Shown here one piece after another: positions 6,824-14,582 of a DNA stretch of 64,000 nucleotides (positions within the stretch are counted from its first letter, which is position 1; each line of letters begins with the position of its first letter). Under the pieces are notes generated by a model. That model saw nothing but the letters and a program-made list of their open reading frames with translations, was not told the origin of the DNA and made no database searches. The stretch is from Streptomyces filipinensis. Lineage in GTDB: Bacteria > Actinomycetota > Actinomycetes > Streptomycetales > Streptomycetaceae. The DNA lies in the NCBI RefSeq assembly GCF_014649495.1, contig NZ_BMTD01000008.1, positions 62,001 through 126,000 of the forward strand. Direction: 5' to 3'. Both the position numbers and the translations under genes were made by a program.

Positions 6824-8248
6824 TCAGGCGGGTTCCGGGGCGCGGCGGGCTTCGCCGAAGTCCCAGAGGCAGACCACCGACCGGTCCCCGCCCGAACACC
6901 TCACCCGGACGTTGACGTCGGAGAAGAACTCCGTCAGATGTGGACGGCCGTGCGCCCACCGCCGCGCGAACCACCCGCCGAGATCGTCACAGAGCAGCAG
7001 CTCCGCCACCGGAGCGGTGCACACGGCCACGAGATCGATCGGGCGTGTCTCGAACCGTGCCCAGCGCAACTCGTCCGCGTCGGTGGGAAGCCGTGCCTCG
7101 GGCACTCCGGTGAAGACCGTCTCCCACACGCCGTTCCGGAGCCGCAGGACGCACGTGTCGCCGAGACCGAACGCCACGTGCCGGCGTCGCTGCCGATCAC
7201 CGAGCTCGGACAGCAGTGCCGTGAACGCGACCTCGGCCTCGGCGTCGGTCTCCGGCACGGCGGCGTCGGCACCGATGCTCGTGGCACCCCCCTCGCTGCG
7301 TGCCACGAAACCGACGGAGCGCCCGACACCCCGCACGGCGGCGCGCAGCAGACCGGCCAGCTCACCGTCTTCGGCCTCGTCCCGGGCCGCGGCGTACCCG
7401 GCCGGAAGCGTGGCGGTGCGCGGATCCGGATCGCCGCCGCGATCGAGCACGCTGCCGAGACGCTCGCCGTAGCGACCCACTTGCGCGGCCAGGCTGCGGC
7501 AGGCCCGCTGCGCGGCCGACTGCGACCACAGGCCACGCGGCGCTCCGGCCGCCACCACGCTCAGCAGAGTCGGGGTGGGAATCTCCGTCACCAGCCCCAA
7601 CAGGACGGCGTCCCGCCGGTGTTCGCCGTCCTCGCGCTGCCGTGGCCCCCGCACGGAGGCGGCCCGCACGATCAGGGGACCCAGGTCGGCACCGTCGACA
7701 GTGCTGTCGGCCGCACAGTCACGGCCGAGGGGCAGTTGGTGCGGCACGGCCGGCGACTGCGGTGGCGCGCCCGGCGGTTCCTGCACCTGGTCACTGCCGC
7801 GGGGCGCGAACCGAGCCGGAGCCTGCGCCGACGCCTCGGCGAGCCGGGCCGCCACACCGGCCTCCACCCGCGCCTCCAGCACGGCGGCCACCCGCGCTTC
7901 CACAGCGGCTTCCACCCTCGCCTCAAGGGCAGCCGCCAGCCGTCCGTCCACCTCGGCCGCTATCCGTGCCTCGATGCTGCCCCGCAGCTCGGTGAGCTGG
8001 AAGTGCAGGTGCTGGTTGGCCGCGAGGGCCTGGTCCCGTTCCGCACGCATGCCGGTGAGCTGCGTTTCGTGCTGCCTCCGGGTCCGGTCCGCCTCGGGCG
8101 CGAGCAGTCCCTGATACGGGTCTACCGGTGTCGCGACACTGCGGCGGCGCGACGCGCGGCGCAGCGCGAGGCCCAGCACCCCGCAGAGAACGACGGACGC
8201 CAGCAACAGCAGGTACAGCACGTCCAGGGCGAGCGGGTCAGTCTCCAC
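6824..8248 (-). CDS. Membrane-anchored coiled coil with PP2C-like (probably inactive) phosphatase domain
   Basis: A 474-residue protein starting at GTG 8246-8248. Residues 8-30 form one membrane helix (LYLLLLASVVLCGVLGLAL), followed by a long Ala/Arg/Glu coiled coil to about 140 with heptad-like EARVEA repeats, and a Pro-rich linker. The C-terminal half resembles PP2C phosphatases: AASVRGPRQREDGE then RRDAVLLG, TLLSVVAAGAPRG with a following Ser-rich helix, and GLGDTCVLRLRNG in the place of the GDS strand. The Asp of the usual VVADG motif is Ala here, so metal binding and catalysis are doubtful and it may be a phosphoprotein-binding pseudophosphatase. It is the last gene of the leftward 7-gene operon, overlapping its upstream neighbour by 11 nt. 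Confidence 0.68.
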   Translation of the reverse strand: METDPLALDVLYLLLLASVVLCGVLGLALRRASRRRSVATPVDPYQGLLAPEADRTRRQHETQLTGMRAERDQALAANQHLHFQLTELRGSIEARIAAEVDGRLAAALEARVEAAVEARVAAVLEARVEAGVAARLAEASAQAPARFAPRGSDQVQEPPGAPPQSPAVPHQLPLGRDCAADSTVDGADLGPLIVRAASVRGPRQREDGEHRRDAVLLGLVTEIPTPTLLSVVAAGAPRGLWSQSAAQRACRSLAAQVGRYGERLGSVLDRGGDPDPRTATLPAGYAAARDEAEDGELAGLLRAAVRGVGRSVGFVARSEGGATSIGADAAVPETDAEAEVAFTALLSELGDRQRRRHVAFGLGDTCVLRLRNGVWETVFTGVPEARLPTDADELRWARFETRPIDLVAVCTAPVAELLLCDDLGGWFARRWAHGRPHLTEFFSDVNVRVRCSGGDRSVVCLWDFGEARRAPEPA

Positions 8249-9689
8249 GCGGCCCAGCTCCTTCCGCGGCCGACCGCCGCACGGTTCGCTCCGCGAGTGC
8301 GGAGACGGCGAAGGCTTCGAGGCAGTCCCACAGTTCGCGTGCGTCGCGCTCCTGGTCAGTGCCGGCCGCCGCGGCTTCCGTGTCCACCGGTTCTCCCCGG
8401 CGGGCCGTCAGATCGAGGCAGCCGAGCCGGATGTCGCGGCACGCGGCCCGCACCCGCCGCACGGTGAGCTCCGGGACATGGCTCGGTGCCTCCTCGATCA
8501 GCGGCCGCAGTACGTCGTCGCACAGCGCCGTCAGCCCCGAGGCCGCGCAGTCCGCCTCCGCCTGCCGCACGGCGTACCCGGGCCGCCGCGCCGGCCCGTC
8601 CAGCAGCCACACCGCCCGTCCGGCCTCGGACAGGGCCAGCGCCCGTACGGGCAGCCCTGCGGCCGCGGGCCCGAGGGTCCGTCCGCCACGGTGCCGCAGC
8701 CAGCTTTCCAGATCAGCCATGCCGTCGGGTCCGCGCAGCCCCGCCACCGTCGCGACGAGCACCACGGCCGGCGGGTGGGGTGCACGCCGAACACGGTCCA
8801 GCAGCCGGCCGAGCACGGTGACGGCCGGCGAGGGCGCCATGTCCCCGCCCAGCTCGGCCGCCGGAAGGACGGCCAGGACCAGGTGTGCGGCGTGCAGCAG
8901 CTCCAAGGCCGCCCGGCGCAGTGCCCACCCGCTCTCGGGGCCGGTCCGGTCCGCGGAGGCGACGGGAAGGTCGACGACCTCCAGGTGCGGGATGTCGCGC
9001 CCGGGCTCGGAGGCTGCCGGCCTCCCGGGACCGCTCCCGGGAGCCGGCCAGGGCAGGCAGGCGGCGCGCATCCGCGCGCGGATCCCGGCCTGTTCGCGGA
9101 GCAGTGCCGCCACCGCCGCGTCCAGCGCCGACGACGAAGGAGCGGCGGCGGTGAGGTCATGGCAGCGGCGCAGGGCACGCGCGACCTCGTCGGTGCCCGC
9201 CCAACCGGTACCGAAGAAGGGACCGGCAGGCGTCTGGGACCCACGGACACGGAGCCATGCCGCCGTGCGCGGGGCGGCGTGCAGCACCGCCTCCGGCGGC
9301 TGTGCCCGGTGGGCCGTCAGCAGGCGGGCGAGCCGGTCGAGCGCCGCCGCCTGACCGGGCGGCAACCACAGCTCGGGCCGGTCGACGGCGCAGTGGACGA
9401 CGGAGACCGGAAGGAGGTCCGTGGCGAACGGCGGATCGGCGATGCGTACCCCGGTCAGCACCGGGACCAGGCCGGGCACGGTACGAGCCACCACGATCCG
9501 CACGGGAATCCGTCGCGCGCCGCCCGGTTCGCCGCCGAGCATCGCCGCGTCGGCGGCACACTGTGGCGACAGCCCCGCGGCACGACCCACCTCGGACGCG
9601 CCCAGCACCCCGCACGCCCACACCCACCAGGGGCCGTTGCCCGCGCGGCCCCGGCCCCGGTCCACCGCTCCCACGGCGCGGCCCGTCAC
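8238..9689 (-). CDS. Uncharacterised 483-aa protein, possibly a degenerate GTPase-like protein
   Basis: The start is the GTG at 9687-9689, which overlaps the upstream stop in a GTGA arrangement; the frame extending to 10,631 is a shadow of the upstream gene. I do not recognise a family. The order of hydrophobic strands is suggestive of a P-loop GTPase that has lost its motifs: VWACGVLGASEVGR near residue 22, HLEVVDLP near the middle, HLVLAVLPAAE, and VVLVATVAGL, in the positions of G1, G3 and G4. No GK[ST] Walker motif is present. The operon also encodes a true dynamin-like GTPase, so a pseudo-GTPase partner is conceivable but weakly supported. Codon use is normal and the gene is tightly coupled on both sides. 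Confidence 0.7.
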   Translation of the reverse strand: MTGRAVGAVDRGRGRAGNGPWWVWACGVLGASEVGRAAGLSPQCAADAAMLGGEPGGARRIPVRIVVARTVPGLVPVLTGVRIADPPFATDLLPVSVVHCAVDRPELWLPPGQAAALDRLARLLTAHRAQPPEAVLHAAPRTAAWLRVRGSQTPAGPFFGTGWAGTDEVARALRRCHDLTAAAPSSSALDAAVAALLREQAGIRARMRAACLPWPAPGSGPGRPAASEPGRDIPHLEVVDLPVASADRTGPESGWALRRAALELLHAAHLVLAVLPAAELGGDMAPSPAVTVLGRLLDRVRRAPHPPAVVLVATVAGLRGPDGMADLESWLRHRGGRTLGPAAAGLPVRALALSEAGRAVWLLDGPARRPGYAVRQAEADCAASGLTALCDDVLRPLIEEAPSHVPELTVRRVRAACRDIRLGCLDLTARRGEPVDTEAAAAGTDQERDARELWDCLEAFAVSALAERTVRRSAAEGAGPRGD

Positions 9690-11074
9690 GTGTCGGCCGG
9701 GTCGGGCCGCCGTACCACCCTGCCGCGGAAGTCGGTCCGCGGCTCGGCCACACCGGTTCGGCACAGAGGTGTGAAGAACACCCACTGCACCAGCCGCTCG
9801 TCCGGTTCCCCCGCGCCGCCGAGGTTCAGGCCGGTCTCGGTGCAGTTGTCGAGATCGGTCTTCTGCCACTCCGAGGTCTGGTCGTAGACGACTTCGTGGT
9901 CCACCGCACGGGCCAGTGGTTCGAGGATGAGCGACACCTCCTTGCGCCACCGCCACCACCAGCTGCCCGGGGCGGCAGTGGGCCAGTGCAGCAGCCCGCC
10001 CAGCACGCCGTCCAGTTGGCGGGCGGCGCCCAGCTGGGTCTTCCCGTCGCGCTTGCTGTGGTGAGCTTGGGCGGCGGAGGCCAGCTGGGTCAGCAGCCTG
10101 GTCCGGAAGTTCTTCTGGTTCTTCCCCTCCACGAGCGGGAGGCGACTCGTGCAGGGATAGTTGAGCGGATAGCTGATGGCGTGCAGTTCGGGGTCGAGCC
10201 CGGCGAGCCGCAGAATCTGCCCCGCCCGCGCGGCCCACGACAGGCGGAGGTCGTCGGGGCCGAGGGAATCGACGCCGGCCACATCGACCGCCTCGAGAAC
10301 CTCGGGGGGCGCGGCTGCCGCGGCTTGCCTGAGGGACTCGGCGTCGCTGAGGTCCAGGGGCACGGTGACCGCCTGGGGGATGCCGCCGCACCCGTCGGGC
10401 GCGGCGGGGCCCTGGGGGGCGGGCAGGGCGGGCACGATGACGTCCGGGTCCTCCCAGCCGGGCGGCGGTCCGCCGACGTACTCCTGCGCGGCCTGGGCCG
10501 CCTTCTCCTGCCAGATCCGGCGGTCGGCGTCCGGCAGCCGGAGCAGGGCCATGTGCAGCGCCGTCCAGACCGCCGCGGCCTGCTGATGATCCGCCGCCTG
10601 CGGACGGCCCTTGGGCCGGGCGTGCCGCCATCCGCTGAGATGCCTGGTGTGTTCATCGCCGAGCTCCGCACACAACTCGCTCAGACGCTCCGCAAACCGG
10701 GCTACGGGGTCGGCTCCGGACCCCGTGTCGTGTCCGGGTTCGGCCAGGGCACCTGCTGAGGCCTCGGTCGTCACCGGCTCACCCGTCACCGTCCCGGCCG
10801 CCGCCTGTCCCGCCCTGATGGCGAAGCCCAGGGCGAGGGTCGCCTCCATGACGCGCGTGATCGTCTCTGCCGCGTCCTCCTCGTAGGGGTGGAGAGGATC
10901 CACGGTCTTCAGTTCCCTGTGGCACGCGTGAAGGGCGTGCAGCACCGTCGTCCGGCTCGCCGACGGCTCCGACTCCAGGACGTCGGCCACGGCCTTCGCG
11001 AAGGCGTTCCAGTGCGCCACGGCGGCGGACGGCCCTGCGGGCGGATCGGCTGACGCGGCGGTGATCTCCCCCAT
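9686..11074 (-). CDS. Uncharacterised 462-aa protein of the GTPase/Hsp70-like operon
   Basis: The ATG at 11,072-11,074 overlaps the stop of the Hsp70-like gene by 1 nt (TGATG), marking tight coupling. The first part is helical (AVAHWNAFAKAVADVLESE), the middle contains a Pro-rich linker near DVIVPALPAPQGPAAPDG, and the end is Trp-rich (WPTAAPGSWWWRWRKEV) with a predicted helical bundle and a final beta strand VQWVFFTPL. No enzymatic motif, signal peptide or membrane segment is seen. Position directly after the SrfB-like ATPase suggests an accessory or client-binding subunit, which is inference from order only. Confidence 0.72.
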   Translation of the reverse strand: MGEITAASADPPAGPSAAVAHWNAFAKAVADVLESEPSASRTTVLHALHACHRELKTVDPLHPYEEDAAETITRVMEATLALGFAIRAGQAAAGTVTGEPVTTEASAGALAEPGHDTGSGADPVARFAERLSELCAELGDEHTRHLSGWRHARPKGRPQAADHQQAAAVWTALHMALLRLPDADRRIWQEKAAQAAQEYVGGPPPGWEDPDVIVPALPAPQGPAAPDGCGGIPQAVTVPLDLSDAESLRQAAAAAPPEVLEAVDVAGVDSLGPDDLRLSWAARAGQILRLAGLDPELHAISYPLNYPCTSRLPLVEGKNQKNFRTRLLTQLASAAQAHHSKRDGKTQLGAARQLDGVLGGLLHWPTAAPGSWWWRWRKEVSLILEPLARAVDHEVVYDQTSEWQKTDLDNCTETGLNLGGAGEPDERLVQWVFFTPLCRTGVAEPRTDFRGRVVRRPDPADT

Positions 11075-14000
11075 CAGTGCCTCCCGGTCGAGGGGTCCCA
11101 GTACTCGTTGAACTCCGTCAGACCGCTGCTCATGGGCCGGCGCAGTACCCGGCCGGGGCGCTGCTCCACCTCCCGCAGGGTCTCGGCGGGCAGATGCGGG
11201 ACGGCGCCGCGATGGACCCGCAGCCGTCCGTGGGCGTCCAGGCTGGCCCAGTGGTCGGCCAGGCCCGGGGCGGGGAGCCGACCGAGATCCTCCGGTTCGC
11301 CCGTCCCCTCGCGTACCAGATAGAAGTGGTACGCCCCGTGCACGGGTGGTGCGTCGAGGACCGCCGCCCGGCCGGGCACCGGCTGCTGTTCCGAGTCGGT
11401 GGAGTCGTGGAAGAACTCGTTCAGATACGTCTCCTCGGAGCCGGGCGCCGGGAACACCTCCACCAGGTCCGGCTTGCCCGTGTGCGGTTCCCCCAGCGAC
11501 ACGCAGATGCTGCCCGGCAGGGAGAACGTGTGCAGCCCGGCGTCGAAGGACAAGCCCTGCCGGGCGCCGTCCAGCTCCAGGGGCTGGCCGTTCACCAGCA
11601 GATGGGGCAGGCCCCGGCACAGCAGGATGTAAGGGAACAGCTCCTGATCCATCTCCAGCTGGTAGTTGACCCCGGTGCCGTCCTTCCTGCGCCACACCTC
11701 GTGCAGTGGCTCGGGCAGCGACTCCGCACCGGCGGACAGCACCAGGTTGAAGCTGCCCCACTGGATGTGGTCCTTCGAGGACGTGGCCCGGTGCAGCATC
11801 ACCACCTCCGTCAGCGGCTTCCAACCGGTACGGACCCCGCGGCGGCCACGCGCGTCGAGCTCGGCGAACGGCGTCCCCGCCCGCAGCACGGTGAGCACCC
11901 TGGCCTCGCCCGCCGCGACGGTACCGAAATCGCCGGGCAGGCTGGAGAAGAGCCCCCGCGTCTGGATGTCCAGCTCGCTCAGGCGGATCACCGGGTCGGT
12001 GGCGGACAACCGGTTCCTCATCGCCAGCTGGCCCGCGAGCGCCTGCGTGGAATGCGCCCAGGCGGCGCCGATCGACGTCGCCTGTTTGGCGACGGAACCC
12101 TTCTCGACGGACAGCGCGGTGGGGTTCCAGCCGAGTCGCACCTGGGAACCGGCGTCGGCGTGGGTGAGAACGCCGACCACGGTCTGCCCCACCTGCTCCA
12201 GGGCGCTGCTCCGCCCGGAGAGCACCACTTGGTCGAGGACGGGTACGGGCTGCGGTTGCAGGCCCTTGGCGATCCGCTTGGCGTTGTCCTCATGGATCCG
12301 GGTGAAGACCGTGCGGACGAGATCCGCGCCCATCTCCGCGGCCCGCCGGAGCACCGGTTCGATCAGCGTACGGAACTCGGCCGGGTCGAGAGCGACCTCC
12401 TTCGCGGTGCCGAGCCGGTGGGAGCCGGAGTTGAGGATTTCTATGACGTGCACCTCCTCGATGGTGGCGTCCGGTGACACGCCGTCGTCCTCCCCCGCAC
12501 CCAGACTGCGCTTCCTCGACTCGGCAAGCCGCCACAGCAGATCGAACCGGCCCCTTCGGCGGGTGCGCTCCTCCTCGTCCTGGACGCCGTCCCAGCGGGT
12601 CGGCAGGAAGTGGTCGAGGTCCCGCCGCACGTCCGGGGCGACGATCGTCCTGAGCATCTCGGAGGCCTGCTCGGCGACCCGGGTGGAGAGCCTGCGCTCC
12701 TCGCGGTCGCCGGATGCCCCCGAGCCCGTGGCGGAGGGTGCCGGGTCGGACCTCAGCTGGTCCACCAGGCATGCCTTGATCCAGTAGAAGACCTGGAGCG
12801 TCAGCAGATCCCCGCCCAGCTGCCCGTGCCCGGTGGAGCCGAGGAGCTGCGGTTCGAGCCGGTAGTCGCGGCCGGAGACGAACTCCTGTTCCTGCGTCAG
12901 GGACGGCGTGGTGTCCACCAGGGCGAGCCGCAGCAGGGCGATGTCGGTCGTACAGCCGCCGATGTCGATGGCCAGCAGGATGCGGTGCCAGGTCGGCGGG
13001 TCGTCACTGACATGACGCGACTGCGCGCGCAGGGCCTCCAGCCCGAGGTTCTGGTTGTCGGAGAGCTCCCGCATGACGAAGAACAGACAGGCGGCCAGCC
13101 CCTCGTCGTAGTCCATGACCACCTGGGGGATGCCGAGGCCGGAGCGTACGAGCTTCTCCAGGCGCTGTTTGATCTCCGGGAGGATGGTCGTGGGGTAGGT
13201 GATCACGGCGGTGCGTACGGTGGGGCGTTCATGGCCCGGCTGGCGGTGCATGAGATCCTCGGCCCGTTCCACCAGTCGCAGATACAGGTGCTGGGCGAGG
13301 TGGACGGCGCTCATGTCGGAGCCGTTGACGGCCGGCGGCTGCTGCTGGAGCACGGCCCGCTTGATCCCGGTGATCATGGCGGCGGGGGGCTCGCCCAGGG
13401 AGCCGGGCAGTTCGAAGCGCCGGTCCCCGGGCAGTGTGGCGTCGAGACCCGGCAGCGACCCGGGTGGAAGTCCGCCGTCGCTCTGCGACGCCCGCTCGAT
13501 CAGCGCGCTCGCCGGTGCCCTGGTCCGCTGGCCGTTGATGTCGGGGTAGTCCACGGGCCGCAGCTTGTGCCGGTCGAGCGCCGGGGTGTTCATGACGCGG
13601 GCGTAGCCCTCGAAGAGGCGGGGCACCAGCCAGTCCCGCAGCGCCGGCCGGCCGTCCTGGTGCAGGCTCTGCTCCACCTTCACCATCAGCGCGTCGACGA
13701 CGTCTGCGTCGTCGAGCCGGGACAGGGCCTGCCGCCCCGTGATCCGCAGCCCGCCCCGGCGGCCCAGCACCAGCTCTCCCGCGGTGATCGACTCCACGGC
13801 CTTGCGCCACTCGGGAGGGGCGTCCGCGGGCGGGCTCAGGAGTTCACCCAGCAGCTGGGCCAAGGCCGTCGTCTGGCCGGGGTCCACCTGCCGTTGGGTG
13901 ATGGCGCCGAGGTCCCACAGCGTCGCGGTCGACGCGGTGGAACCGAGGTCGACCGCGACGAACTGCTGGAGGTTGTCCCCGGTGGGCTGCGGCGGACGCA

Positions 14001-14580
14001 GCCTGAGGAACTCGTCCTCGTCGTCGGACACGAGTCCGGGTCCCTCACCGAAGCCATCTCGGGACGCAGGAGGCGGCTGCTCACCGAGCGGGGCGAACTC
14101 CAGGGCGACGCTGGCGGACGCGGTGTCGGCGCCGACCGATCCCGTGTACTCGAGAGACCAGTGGACGTCGACGCGCACGTCGGTGGGGTGGCCGGAGCCG
14201 AAGACGTCGGCCGTGCGCGGATCGCCGTACACCAGACTCACCGGCAGCCGGGAGTCCAGGGAGAGGATGCGGGGCCCGTCGACGCTCGCGGCGGTGTAGT
14301 CCTGGGGCACCCAGATGGTTTCCAGGGCGTGGGCCAGCTGTGCCGGTATGAGCACGCCGGGCTCGGCACGCACGTCGACACGCGGCGGCAGATGGACGGT
14401 GACATAGCCGGGGCTGCCGGGCTCGCGCTCCACCAGCACCTCCGGCAGCGGGAAGCCCCACTGGCCGGCGTAGACGCGGAAGTGCCGGCGGCCGAGCGCG
14501 ACGACCCCGCCAGGGGCCGAAGCTTCGGCAGGGATCCCGGCCGGATCGGGGACGCGGAAGGTGATCTCGAGTGCGCTCAT
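11074..14580 (-). CDS. SrfB-like actin/Hsp70-fold ATPase (1,168 aa)
   Basis: The actin/Hsp70 nucleotide-binding fold is recognisable from three motifs in order: phosphate-1 VAVDLGSTASTATLW at about residues 208-222, phosphate-2 LAIDIGGCTTDIALL at 536-550, and the adenosine motif QVVLSGRSSALEQVGQ at about 784-799. The very long protein, with an N-terminal beta-rich domain of about 200 residues and a large insertion between the phosphate loops, is unlike DnaK and like the SrfB family, annotated as virulence factors in enterobacteria and encoded beside SrfC. The neighbouring gene here is a P-loop GTPase, which repeats the SrfB/SrfC pairing. It starts 3 nt after the GTPase stop. Likely an ATP-driven switch or filament-forming scaffold; the substrate is unknown. 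Confidence 0.8.
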   Translation of the reverse strand: MSALEITFRVPDPAGIPAEASAPGGVVALGRRHFRVYAGQWGFPLPEVLVEREPGSPGYVTVHLPPRVDVRAEPGVLIPAQLAHALETIWVPQDYTAASVDGPRILSLDSRLPVSLVYGDPRTADVFGSGHPTDVRVDVHWSLEYTGSVGADTASASVALEFAPLGEQPPPASRDGFGEGPGLVSDDEDEFLRLRPPQPTGDNLQQFVAVDLGSTASTATLWDLGAITQRQVDPGQTTALAQLLGELLSPPADAPPEWRKAVESITAGELVLGRRGGLRITGRQALSRLDDADVVDALMVKVEQSLHQDGRPALRDWLVPRLFEGYARVMNTPALDRHKLRPVDYPDINGQRTRAPASALIERASQSDGGLPPGSLPGLDATLPGDRRFELPGSLGEPPAAMITGIKRAVLQQQPPAVNGSDMSAVHLAQHLYLRLVERAEDLMHRQPGHERPTVRTAVITYPTTILPEIKQRLEKLVRSGLGIPQVVMDYDEGLAACLFFVMRELSDNQNLGLEALRAQSRHVSDDPPTWHRILLAIDIGGCTTDIALLRLALVDTTPSLTQEQEFVSGRDYRLEPQLLGSTGHGQLGGDLLTLQVFYWIKACLVDQLRSDPAPSATGSGASGDREERRLSTRVAEQASEMLRTIVAPDVRRDLDHFLPTRWDGVQDEEERTRRRGRFDLLWRLAESRKRSLGAGEDDGVSPDATIEEVHVIEILNSGSHRLGTAKEVALDPAEFRTLIEPVLRRAAEMGADLVRTVFTRIHEDNAKRIAKGLQPQPVPVLDQVVLSGRSSALEQVGQTVVGVLTHADAGSQVRLGWNPTALSVEKGSVAKQATSIGAAWAHSTQALAGQLAMRNRLSATDPVIRLSELDIQTRGLFSSLPGDFGTVAAGEARVLTVLRAGTPFAELDARGRRGVRTGWKPLTEVVMLHRATSSKDHIQWGSFNLVLSAGAESLPEPLHEVWRRKDGTGVNYQLEMDQELFPYILLCRGLPHLLVNGQPLELDGARQGLSFDAGLHTFSLPGSICVSLGEPHTGKPDLVEVFPAPGSEETYLNEFFHDSTDSEQQPVPGRAAVLDAPPVHGAYHFYLVREGTGEPEDLGRLPAPGLADHWASLDAHGRLRVHRGAVPHLPAETLREVEQRPGRVLRRPMSSGLTEFNEYWDPSTGRH

Positions 14581-14582
14581 GG

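Noticed and set aside
9690..10631. N-terminal extension of the 483-residue protein
   Set aside because: This part is a shadow of the 462-residue gene; the GTG overlapping that gene's stop is the natural start.
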